Below are positions 5,228 to 11,607 of a stretch of 14,178 nucleotides of DNA, piece by piece. Source of the stretch: Campylobacteraceae bacterium (GTDB lineage Bacteria; Campylobacterota; Campylobacteria; Campylobacterales; Sulfurospirillaceae). Within the stretch, counting starts at the first letter, position 1; every line of letters starts with the position of its first letter. The DNA lies in assembly GCA_027013265.1 (NCBI GenBank), contig JALUXQ010000096.1:1-14178 (forward strand), written 5' to 3'. The notes beneath the pieces were generated by a model, which was given only the letters and a program-made list of their open reading frames with translations, was not told where the DNA came from and did not search any database. The position numbers were made by a program, and so were the translations under genes.

Positions 5228-5407
5228 ATGGTGGGCGAAAGCCTTAATTCAAACTTTTTAATTTTATTTTTAATTTTCACCTCAAAAATGGAAAACAAAA
5301 ATGGACAACAAAAGGATGGAAAACAATTAAGAATTTACTTTCTTATGGAAAACAAAGAAATGGAAAACAAACATGGAAAACAAACCCCAATACCTATTTA
5401 CAAGTGA
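5228..5407 (+). CDS. Possible 59-codon leader ORF overlapping metK
   Basis: An ATG at 5228 opens a frame that runs through both repeat blocks of the metK leader and stops at TGA 5405-5407, 35 bases inside metK and out of frame with it. The product would begin MVGESLNSN, then have a short hydrophobic FLILFLIF run encoded by the 12-bp tandem repeat, then a hydrophilic Lys/Gln/Asn-rich tail with MENK at residues 21, 40 and 45. There is no Shine-Dalgarno site before 5228, and the composition could result only from the repeats. It may be a regulatory leader peptide or a chance frame; internal ATGs at 5288, 5345 and 5360 end at the same stop. I know of no homologue. Confidence 0.3.
   Translation: MVGESLNSNFLILFLIFTSKMENKNGQQKDGKQLRIYFLMENKEMENKHGKQTPIPIYK
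5230..5281 (+). promoter_or_regulatory. Possible structured 5' leader of metK
   Basis: GGC (5234-5236) and GCC (5241-5243) close a GAAA tetraloop, and GGTG (5230-5233) directly before it can pair with CACC (5278-5281), enclosing the T-rich repeat. The TCACCTC at 5277-5283 also resembles the anti-Shine-Dalgarno end of 16S rRNA and could mask a ribosome-binding site. I do not recognise a known SAM riboswitch class here. The pairing is short and could be chance. Confidence 0.25.
5255..5278 (+). repeat. 12-bp T-rich tandem repeat, two copies
   Basis: TTTTTAATTTTA (5255-5266) is followed directly by TTTTTAATTTTC (5267-5278), identical in 11 of 12 positions. It lies in the metK leader; in the frame of the 59-codon ORF it encodes FLIL then FLIF. 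Confidence 0.75.
5288..5384 (+). repeat. Six-copy ATGGAAAACAAA repeat ending at the metK start
   Basis: Copies of the unit begin at 5288, 5301, 5316, 5345, 5360 and 5373. Copies 1, 4, 5 and 6 match all 12 bases; copy 2 has GGAC for GGAA, and copy 3 diverges at its last bases. The spacings are 13, 15, 29, 15 and 13. The sixth copy is the metK initiation site. Copies at 5301 and 5316 share the metK frame but hit TAA at 5328-5330; copies at 5288, 5345 and 5360 are in the frame that ends at 5407. The GGAAAA of each copy sits about 8-10 nt before the next ATG for the closely spaced copies. Confidence 0.85.
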
Positions 5408-6584
5408 AGTTGTAAGTCCAGGACATCCAGATAAATGTGCCGATATAATCGCTGATAGCATAGTTGATGCTCTTATAATCGCTGATTCAAACTCAAGAGT
5501 CGCTAGTGAAGTTTTTGTAGCTGGAAAGCATGTGATAATAGGTGGTGAAGTCGCTACAAATGCAGACTTTAAAACAAAAGACTTTAAACAAATAGCCAAA
5601 GATGCTCTTGTGAAGATAGGATATAATGGAAAATCAGCTTTTACAAAAGAGCAGTGTTTGTATCCCGAGGATGTCGAGGTACAAGTTCTTTTAAACCAAC
5701 AAAGTGCAGATATAAACCAAGGAGTTGACCAAGATAGTGGTGAGATTGGAGCAGGCGATCAAGGCATCATGTTTGGTTTTGCCATAAATGAAACGGCAGA
5801 TTTTATGCCCTCAGCCATCACTTATGCAAGAATGCTTTGCGATAAAGTTTATAATTATGCACTTAAACACAACCAAAAACTAGGAGTTGATGTTAAAACT
5901 CAAGTTACTATGGATTATAGTACTAAAGAAAACTTTGAAAACTGTCTTCCTCAAAAGATTCATACTATCGTAGTTTCTGCTCCTTCAACTCAAGACATGA
6001 ATATAAAAGAAGTTCGCGAACTTATAAAGGGTCTTATAGATGATACTGGTCTTCCCCCAAGACTTTATGACCCACAAGACACGATAATACATATAAATCC
6101 AACAGGAAGATATGTAAATCATAGTCCTTTGCATGATTCAGGTTTGACAGGGAGAAAACTCATAGTCGATAGTTTTGGAGGATATTCTCCAATTGGCGGA
6201 GGTGCACAAAGCAGTAAGGACTATACTAAAGTCGATAGAAGCGGACTTTATGCTAGTAGATGGATAGCAAAACATATAGTTGCGAGTGGATTAGCAAAAA
6301 AATGTTCTGTTCAGCTTTCTTACGCCATAGGTGTTGCAAAACCAGTTTCGATTAGTGTTGATACTTTTGGAACATATGCTAGTGTAAGTGATGATATTTT
6401 ATCAAATTTTGTTATGAAAGCTTTTAGCCTTACCCCAAGATGGATAACTGAGAAATTTGCTTTAGATAAACCAAGTAAAGATACATTTTTATATGCTGAT
6501 GTTGCAGCTCGTGGACAAGTTGGACAGAGTGATTATCCATGGGAAAAGCTAGATGCATTAGAGCTTTTTGAAGTTCTAAAATAG
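5373..6584 (+). CDS. metK: S-adenosylmethionine synthase
   Basis: MetK makes S-adenosylmethionine from methionine and ATP in the cytoplasm, with Mg and K ions, usually as a tetramer. Seen: GHPDKCAD (17-24), the ATP-binding GAGDQGIMFGFA (126-137), DxGLTGRK in the middle, and the phosphate-loop block GGGAQSSKDYTKVDRS (275-290). The last differs from the common bacterial GGGAFSGKDP form at three places; I recall the same variant in Campylobacter jejuni MetK, so it marks a lineage type, not damage. The length of 403 aa is normal. ATG 5373 is the only start in frame after the stop at 5328-5330; it gives a short MENKPQ lead before YLFTSEVVSPGHPDK. The start sits in the last unit of the ATGGAAAACAAA array, with GGAAAA of the previous unit as a weak ribosome-binding site. 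Confidence 0.97.
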   Translation: MENKPQYLFTSEVVSPGHPDKCADIIADSIVDALIIADSNSRVASEVFVAGKHVIIGGEVATNADFKTKDFKQIAKDALVKIGYNGKSAFTKEQCLYPEDVEVQVLLNQQSADINQGVDQDSGEIGAGDQGIMFGFAINETADFMPSAITYARMLCDKVYNYALKHNQKLGVDVKTQVTMDYSTKENFENCLPQKIHTIVVSAPSTQDMNIKEVRELIKGLIDDTGLPPRLYDPQDTIIHINPTGRYVNHSPLHDSGLTGRKLIVDSFGGYSPIGGGAQSSKDYTKVDRSGLYASRWIAKHIVASGLAKKCSVQLSYAIGVAKPVSISVDTFGTYASVSDDILSNFVMKAFSLTPRWITEKFALDKPSKDTFLYADVAARGQVGQSDYPWEKLDALELFEVLK

Positions 6585-6621
6585 CTTGCATATAAAAATG
6601 AAATTTAAAACTTCTTACAAA

Positions 6622-6660
6622 ACCATAAAGGACTTAAGATATCCTTTATGGTATGTTTTT
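6622..6660 (+). terminator. Rho-independent terminator after metK, probably bidirectional
   Basis: ACCATAAAGGA (6622-6632) pairs exactly with TCCTTTATGGT (6642-6652) around a 9-nt loop, followed by ATGTTTTT (6653-6660). It lies 37 nt after the metK stop and 33 nt before the end of the convergent dsrE-like gene. On the minus strand the hairpin is followed by a shorter TTTG, so it may serve both genes. Confidence 0.8.
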
Positions 6661-6685
6661 ATAGTTGAGACAAAACTCTAATCTC

Positions 6686-7108
6686 TTATGGTCGTATGTA
6701 AGAATAGCCTTGCTCTTGAAGTTCAACAATTCTTGCAACACCTGATTTTACTTTGCCCACGCCTTCAGATAGTTTTGGGAAATAACCGTGTTTTCTTTTG
6801 AATTTATGCATGGTATTCATGCAAGCAGAAAACTTAATATCGCTTTGTGCTAAAGATGTTACTCTTTTACTCTGTTTATTTTTTGCAGTTAGCAGTGATA
6901 GCCCTGGACCATAAGCTACAATCTCTATGATTACATTATCCATGCCATAAAGCTTCTGTAAATTCACACTATTGTTTAATGCAATTTTTTGTGCTACTGG
7001 GTTGTTTGTGCTTACTTGTATAACTACTTTGTGAATCTTTGAACCTGCCACAGCACTTGTGCTAAATAAGCCTAACATTAATAATATGCTTAACATAATT
7101 TTCTTCAT
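6686..7108 (-). CDS. Periplasmic DsrE-family-like protein
   Basis: The N-terminus MKKIMLSILLMLGLFSTSAVA is a signal peptide with a likely signal peptidase I cut after Ala21, so the mature protein (about 119 aa) is periplasmic. The mature part, HKVVIQVSTNNP, NLQKLYG, IEIVAYGPGLSLLT and FSACMNTM, has the look of the DsrE/DsrF-like fold (COG1416 type), with a single cysteine at residue 96 in the place of the family's reactive cysteine. Such proteins are widespread in Campylobacterota, but their role is not settled; a part in periplasmic sulfur handling is inference. AAGGAT lies about 7 nt before the start. It follows lnt on the same strand after 75 nt, yet has its own -10 box, and ends at a shared terminator with metK. 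Confidence 0.8.
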   Translation of the reverse strand: MKKIMLSILLMLGLFSTSAVAGSKIHKVVIQVSTNNPVAQKIALNNSVNLQKLYGMDNVIIEIVAYGPGLSLLTAKNKQSKRVTSLAQSDIKFSACMNTMHKFKRKHGYFPKLSEGVGKVKSGVARIVELQEQGYSYIRP

Positions 7109-7139
7109 TACTTAATCCTTTAAAACTTTTATTCGGATT

Positions 7140-7148
7140 ATTATATCA
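7140..7148 (-). promoter_or_regulatory. Extended -10 promoter for the dsrE-like gene
   Basis: On the minus strand TGA-TATAAT is a consensus extended -10, about 31 nt before the ATG at 7108. It suggests the dsrE-like gene can be expressed apart from lnt. Confidence 0.5.
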
Positions 7149-7183
7149 TATTAAGTACAGATATTATATAAAACAAAATTATA

Positions 7184-8464
7184 CTAGTTAGGTTTTATAA
7201 TTCCACTGATGCCACCATTTGCACTATGATAGATGGTGGTATCATATTTTTTTGCATAAAATCTAAGTAGCAAATGTTGCAAAGTTGGCTCGATTGATGG
7301 TTTGAACCAAGCATTGTTGCTGATGACTATCATCCTTTTTGGTGAGTTTTTAAAAAGTTCATCAGTTGTTGCTTCAAAGCAGATAGCGCTTCTGAATTTT
7401 ACTCCTTTTATATCAAAATTGGTTGGATTTTTTGCTGTTGCATAATCTTCTGCGGAGTTAAAAAATACTTTATTTATAAAATTTTTTATAAAATCAGGCA
7501 AAGGTATTTCCTCTCCAAATGGCACTAAAATGATTTTGTGCCCTATTTGCAAATTTCCTCTTTGGAAAAAATATGAAGAGTTGTATATCTTATCGTTTTG
7601 ATATGTTAACCCTCCTGCTATGATGTCAATTTTTAAGGATAATTTTTTAAGTACTTCTATCTCATCGCTATGTAGATTTAGATATTGTGGAAATGCACTT
7701 TCAGGAAGCACTATTAAGTCAAATTTATTTTTAATTGCCTTTTCTATAAGTGTAAAATTGTCTCTTACGATTTTGTATTCATATCTTTTATCCCATTTTT
7801 GGGCTTGATTGATGTTTGATTTTACAATCTTTACATGTAGAGGCAATTTTTGTATTTTTAATGTCGGCTGATATAGACAAACAGCAAAGAACAACACAGA
7901 AAAAAACTTTCGCCAAGAAGAGAGATATATGAGGGAAATCACGCCAAGAAGAAAAAGTGCATAAAAGTAAACATTTGTATTGAAATAGCTATTGATGAGA
8001 GGTAATTCAAGCTTAAGCCAGTTAAATCCAAAAGGAGATAGATAGCTAAGAGAAAACAATAAAATAGCTCTTATAAATATATTTGAAAATATCCCAATAA
8101 TCCTAAAAATAAACGCATAAACAAGAGCAATTCCAACTGTAACAATAGGGGCAAGATGAGCTAAATCATAATACCTGAAACTAAGCCCAATCCAATAAAA
8201 CCAAAATACTCCAATAAAAAATCCACTCCAAAATAGTTCATATTTCTGTGCTTTAAAAAGAAGATAAAATCCCAAAATTGCAAAAAAAGAATTTAATAAT
8301 TTTGTACTAATATGAAAATATTCAAGATATATAAAAATTGACAAACAAAAAGCGATAACAAAGGCTTTTATTATGTAATAAATGGTAAAATAATCTCTTA
8401 AAATTTTTACATAAAAGGATTTACATGCAAGGCGGTTCAAATTTAGTGACTTCTTTATTACCAT
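7184..8464 (-). CDS. lnt: Apolipoprotein N-acyltransferase (start uncertain)
   Basis: Lnt adds the third acyl chain to the N-terminal cysteine of lipoproteins at the periplasmic face of the inner membrane. An N-terminal half of about six to seven hydrophobic segments is followed by a nitrilase-like domain with the catalytic Glu255 (LPESAFP), Lys310 (GHKIILVPFGE) and Cys362 (AICFEA), numbered from ATG 8464. The protein ends 64 residues after Cys362, much sooner than E. coli Lnt (125), so the C-terminal membrane helix of that enzyme seems absent. The start is doubtful: ATG 8464 is the only in-frame ATG before the first membrane segment but lies 40 bases inside yajC and has no ribosome-binding site. 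TTG 8440 and TTG 8344 are alternatives; the latter would cut the first membrane segment. Confidence 0.85.
   Translation of the reverse strand: MVIKKSLNLNRLACKSFYVKILRDYFTIYYIIKAFVIAFCLSIFIYLEYFHISTKLLNSFFAILGFYLLFKAQKYELFWSGFFIGVFWFYWIGLSFRYYDLAHLAPIVTVGIALVYAFIFRIIGIFSNIFIRAILLFSLSYLSPFGFNWLKLELPLINSYFNTNVYFYALFLLGVISLIYLSSWRKFFSVLFFAVCLYQPTLKIQKLPLHVKIVKSNINQAQKWDKRYEYKIVRDNFTLIEKAIKNKFDLIVLPESAFPQYLNLHSDEIEVLKKLSLKIDIIAGGLTYQNDKIYNSSYFFQRGNLQIGHKIILVPFGEEIPLPDFIKNFINKVFFNSAEDYATAKNPTNFDIKGVKFRSAICFEATTDELFKNSPKRMIVISNNAWFKPSIEPTLQHLLLRFYAKKYDTTIYHSANGGISGIIKPN
8383..8391 (+). promoter_or_regulatory. Extended -10 promoter for the yajC-secD-secF unit
   Basis: TGG-TAAAAT predicts transcription start near 8398, about 27 nt before the yajC ATG, with AAAGGA (8414-8419) as ribosome-binding site. 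It lies inside the 5' part of the lnt frame on the other strand, which bears on where lnt really begins. Confidence 0.45.
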
Positions 8465-8697
8465 TAGTCGTACTTTTTGCGATTTTTTATTTTTTGGTTA
8501 TAAGACCTCAACAAAAACAAGCAAAGCAACACAAGGATATGATAGCAGGTCTGAAAAAAGGAGACAAAGTTATCACAAACGGCGGACTTATATGTGAGGT
8601 GGTTAAACCTGAAGAGAATTTTATCAAAGTTTCACTTAATAATGATGTAACTGTAAAAATCTCAAAAGAATATATAGCGAAAAAAATAGATGAGTAA
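8425..8697 (+). CDS. yajC: Sec translocon accessory subunit YajC
   Basis: YajC is a small single-span inner-membrane protein that associates with SecD and SecF. One membrane helix (about residues 8-25, ending VIRPQQKQAKQHK) is followed by a small basic-then-beta cytoplasmic domain, GLKKGDKVITNGGLICEV, which is the family hallmark. The length of 90 aa is normal. AAAGGA lies about 5 nt before the start. The end overlaps the secD start by 8 bases, so the two are translationally linked, and it heads the plus-strand unit that runs to the right edge. The first 40 bases overlap the longest lnt frame on the minus strand. Confidence 0.95.
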   Translation: MQGGSNLVTSLLPLVVLFAIFYFLVIRPQQKQAKQHKDMIAGLKKGDKVITNGGLICEVVKPEENFIKVSLNNDVTVKISKEYIAKKIDE

Positions 8698-10270
8698 AGG
8701 TGGATTAAATTACCGCTTGGTGATTTTTTTCATCGCAATTGTATTTGGAGTAGGTTTTTCTCTACCTACTTTTTTGCAAACTAACAAAGGCTCCAAGATA
8801 TCCTTAGGACTTGACCTTCAAGGTGGTTTGCATATGCTTCTAGGTGTAAAGACTGATGAAGCTATAAAATCAAAGATGAAATCAATCGCTTCAAGCGTCA
8901 AGTTTTTTACGGATAACAATGACATAGTCATAGATGAGTTGAGAATTAGTGGCGAACTTGTAACTTTTACACTGCTAGATGGAGATGAAGAGAAAAATCT
9001 AGATGCTATGCTTAAGAAGATTCAAGGTTTGCAAGTCAAAAAAGAGAAATTAAGATATACCTTGAGCTTAAGCAATTCAGAGAAAGTTGCAACCAAAAAA
9101 TTTGCAATTTCCCAGGCAGTTGAAACGATAAGAAACAGGCTTGATCAATTTGGTTTGAGTGAGCCAAATGTTGCCAAGCAGGGAGTTGATAAGATACTTG
9201 TTGAGCTTCCGGGCATAAAAACTATCGAGCAAGAGAAGAGAGCAAGGGAACTTATAGCAAAAGCAGCACATCTACAGTTGATGGCAATAGATGAGAAAAG
9301 AGCCGATCAAGCAAACAGCATGAGCGAATACGAAGCTGCTAGTTATGGTGATATCATATTGCCTGATTCTAGAAACCCACAACAAAAACATATCGTAAAA
9401 AGTGTTCCGATCTTAGATGGCAGTATGCTAACAGATGCAAAGGTGGGTTTTAGCAATATGAACCAACCAGTGATCAACTTTACGCTAAACAGCGAAGGTG
9501 CCAAGATATTTGGAGACTATACAGCCAAAAATGTTGGAAATCATCTGGCTATCGTTTTGGATAATCTTGTCTATTCTGCACCAGTTATAAGAGAGAGAAT
9601 TGGTGGAGGAAGTGGACAAATAAGTGGTGGATTTAGTGTTAAAGAGGCTCATGATGTAGCGATTGCTCTTAGGAGCGGTGCGCTCTTGGCTCCTGTGAAG
9701 CTACTAGAAAAAAGAAGTGTAGGACCAAGTCTTGGAGCTGATAGTATAAAAGCTAGTATGCTAGCACTCATCACTGGTTTTGTTCTGGTGTTTTTATTTA
9801 TGATAGTTTACTATGGTATGGCAGGATTGATTGCAGATATCGCACTTTTGGTGAATCTGTTTTTAGTGATAGCTATCATGGCTCTTTTTGGGGCAACTCT
9901 GACACTGCCTGGAATGGCGGGTATTGTACTGACGGTTGGTATGGCAGTTGATGCCAATGTTATCATAAACGAACGGATACGGGAGCTCTTTAGAGAGGGC
10001 AAAAGTGTAGCACAAGCTGTTGAAAAAGGTTATGCAAATGCTATGAGTGCCATCTTGGACGCCAATATAACCACTTTGATAGCTGCTGTTGTTTTGTATG
10101 CCTACGGAACAGGACCTATAAAAGGTTTTGCGGTAACCATGAGTATAGGTATTTTAGCCTCTATGCTAACTGCGATTTTAGGAACACACGGAATTTACCA
10201 ATACTTGATGCCAATTATCGACAGAAGCAAAAGTCTGCCATTTTGGTTTGGCGTAAGGAGAAGTAAGTAA
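8690..10270 (+). CDS. secD: Protein translocase subunit SecD
   Basis: SecD is the inner-membrane subunit that, with SecF, uses the proton gradient to draw proteins out of SecYEG on the periplasmic side. It has an N-terminal helix (about 9-28), the LGLDLQGGLHM motif (39-49, Asp42 and GG45-46), a large periplasmic P1 domain with ETIRNRLDQFGLSEP, and five C-terminal helices. The segment VGMAVDANVIINERIRE carries Asp421, the conserved membrane acidic residue of SecD. The length of 526 aa is usual for the short form without a fused SecF. The ATG overlaps yajC by 8 bases and has no clear ribosome-binding site, which suggests coupled translation. The stop overlaps the secF start. Confidence 0.97.
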   Translation: MSKGGLNYRLVIFFIAIVFGVGFSLPTFLQTNKGSKISLGLDLQGGLHMLLGVKTDEAIKSKMKSIASSVKFFTDNNDIVIDELRISGELVTFTLLDGDEEKNLDAMLKKIQGLQVKKEKLRYTLSLSNSEKVATKKFAISQAVETIRNRLDQFGLSEPNVAKQGVDKILVELPGIKTIEQEKRARELIAKAAHLQLMAIDEKRADQANSMSEYEAASYGDIILPDSRNPQQKHIVKSVPILDGSMLTDAKVGFSNMNQPVINFTLNSEGAKIFGDYTAKNVGNHLAIVLDNLVYSAPVIRERIGGGSGQISGGFSVKEAHDVAIALRSGALLAPVKLLEKRSVGPSLGADSIKASMLALITGFVLVFLFMIVYYGMAGLIADIALLVNLFLVIAIMALFGATLTLPGMAGIVLTVGMAVDANVIINERIRELFREGKSVAQAVEKGYANAMSAILDANITTLIAAVVLYAYGTGPIKGFAVTMSIGILASMLTAILGTHGIYQYLMPIIDRSKSLPFWFGVRRSK

Positions 10271-11241
10271 TGCAGATATTTTCAAAAGATAAAACCTATA
10301 ATTTTATGGGAAAGAGCAATATTTTTATATCTGTCTCTATTGTTCTTATATTGGCTTCGTACTTCTTTTTATACACTAAAGGCTTAAACTACGGTATAGA
10401 TTTTTCAGGTGGAACTGTTGTGCAAGTTAAGTACGACAAAAAAGCTCCAATCAAACAGATAAGAAAAAGTATAACAAAAGAGAAGGCATTTTCAAATGCT
10501 ACTATAACAGAGTTTGGCTCACCAAATGAAGTTATCATTCGCTTTTCCACAACAAGTGGAAATGTCAGCACAGATGCTGGGGATAGGATTAAAGGGCTAT
10601 TGAAAGGTACTGGTAATTTTGAGATAAGAAGAGTCGATATCGTTGGTCCAAAAGTCGGAGGAGAGCTAAGAGAAAAAGGCATTATGGCGATGGTCATGTC
10701 AATTTTGGCTATACTGATATATGTAGGGTTTAGATTTGAGTGGAGATTTGCAGTAGCATCTGTTATGGCATTAGTCCATGATATCTCTATCGCTATGGGT
10801 GCGATTGCATTTTTTCAAGTAGATGTAAATCTTGATGTTTTGGCTGCACTCTTGACTCTTCTTGGGTACTCCTTAAACGATACAATTATCGTCTTTGATA
10901 GGATTAGAGAGGGGATTACGCAGACGAAAGATTTAAATCTATTTAATGTTATAAATGACTCAGTTTCTAAAACACTCTCAAGAACAATTCTTACATCTTT
11001 GACAACATTTTTTGTTATTTTGACACTGTTTTTACTAGGTGGCGAGATAATTTACAGCTTTAGTTTTACTCTCTTAGTCGGTATCATAGTCGGAACTTAC
11101 AGCTCTGTTTTTGTGGCATCTCCTATGCTTAAATGGTTAGGATTTGATTTAAAAGACTACAAAGCGAAACAGGTGGCAAAAGAGAAGAGAAGAATAGAGC
11201 GAGAAAAGATGAGAGCACAATACGAAAAAGGCATGATGTAA
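10270..11241 (+). CDS. secF: Protein translocase subunit SecF
   Basis: SecF pairs with SecD in the inner membrane as the second half of the proton-driven translocation motor. The first helix (about 17-36) is followed by GLNYGIDFSGGT (38-49), a small periplasmic domain, then RFEWRFAVASVMALVHDI and LGYSLNDTIIVFDRIRE (198-214), with the conserved Asp204 and Asp210. The tail is highly basic (KEKRRIEREKMR). With 323 aa it is full length. The ATG shares one base with the secD stop (TAATG) and has GGAG (10257-10260) 9 nt upstream, so it has its own ribosome-binding site as well as possible coupling. Confidence 0.97.
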   Translation: MQIFSKDKTYNFMGKSNIFISVSIVLILASYFFLYTKGLNYGIDFSGGTVVQVKYDKKAPIKQIRKSITKEKAFSNATITEFGSPNEVIIRFSTTSGNVSTDAGDRIKGLLKGTGNFEIRRVDIVGPKVGGELREKGIMAMVMSILAILIYVGFRFEWRFAVASVMALVHDISIAMGAIAFFQVDVNLDVLAALLTLLGYSLNDTIIVFDRIREGITQTKDLNLFNVINDSVSKTLSRTILTSLTTFFVILTLFLLGGEIIYSFSFTLLVGIIVGTYSSVFVASPMLKWLGFDLKDYKAKQVAKEKRRIEREKMRAQYEKGMM

Positions 11242-11257
11242 AAAAAGGAGGTAGAGA

Positions 11258-11596
11258 ATGGATTGGGGAAAAGTAGTATATATATTTTTTGCTTTGATGA
11301 GCTTAACAACAACAGCTGGTTTTCTATATGAAGATAATGGCACAGCACTTTTTATAGCAGCTTCAATCAATCTAGTCTCTACGCTTTTAAAAATTGGTGT
11401 AAAAAATATACTTTCAGCAGAACTATTCGCAAGTTCATTAGTTGCAGATTTGCATCTAATTCCAGCTTATATAATGTTTGAAATAAATGGCAATGTCAGG
11501 ATGGCTATAGCCCTTGCGATAGGTGCAGTCATAGCAAATCTCTTCTCGATAGCATTGGTGCTGATAGAAGCGTCAAAAACCAAAGAAGAGTTTTAA
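11258..11596 (+). CDS. Small conserved membrane protein, DUF6394-like
   Basis: This 112-aa protein has four hydrophobic segments (about residues 5-22, 28-45, 53-75 and 82-104), split by short loops, and a short charged tail (EASKTKEEF). I associate the sequence with a Campylobacterota-specific family of unknown function (DUF6394 in current annotation, from memory). It has no cysteine and no motif that points to chemistry; single acidic and basic residues (Lys46, Lys49, Asp64, His66) lie in or near the membrane. A strong Shine-Dalgarno site, AGGAGG (11246-11251), sits 6 nt before the ATG. It lies 16 nt after secF and 11 nt before leuS, so it is part of the same transcript. A link to Sec function is only suggested by position. 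Confidence 0.8.
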   Translation: MDWGKVVYIFFALMSLTTTAGFLYEDNGTALFIAASINLVSTLLKIGVKNILSAELFASSLVADLHLIPAYIMFEINGNVRMAIALAIGAVIANLFSIALVLIEASKTKEEF

Positions 11597-11607
11597 TCGG
11601 AGTATAA

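Noticed and set aside
5217..5372. A CRISPR-like array in the metK leader
   Set aside because: The 12-base units are too short, too close together and lack uniform spacers; they repeat the metK start region.
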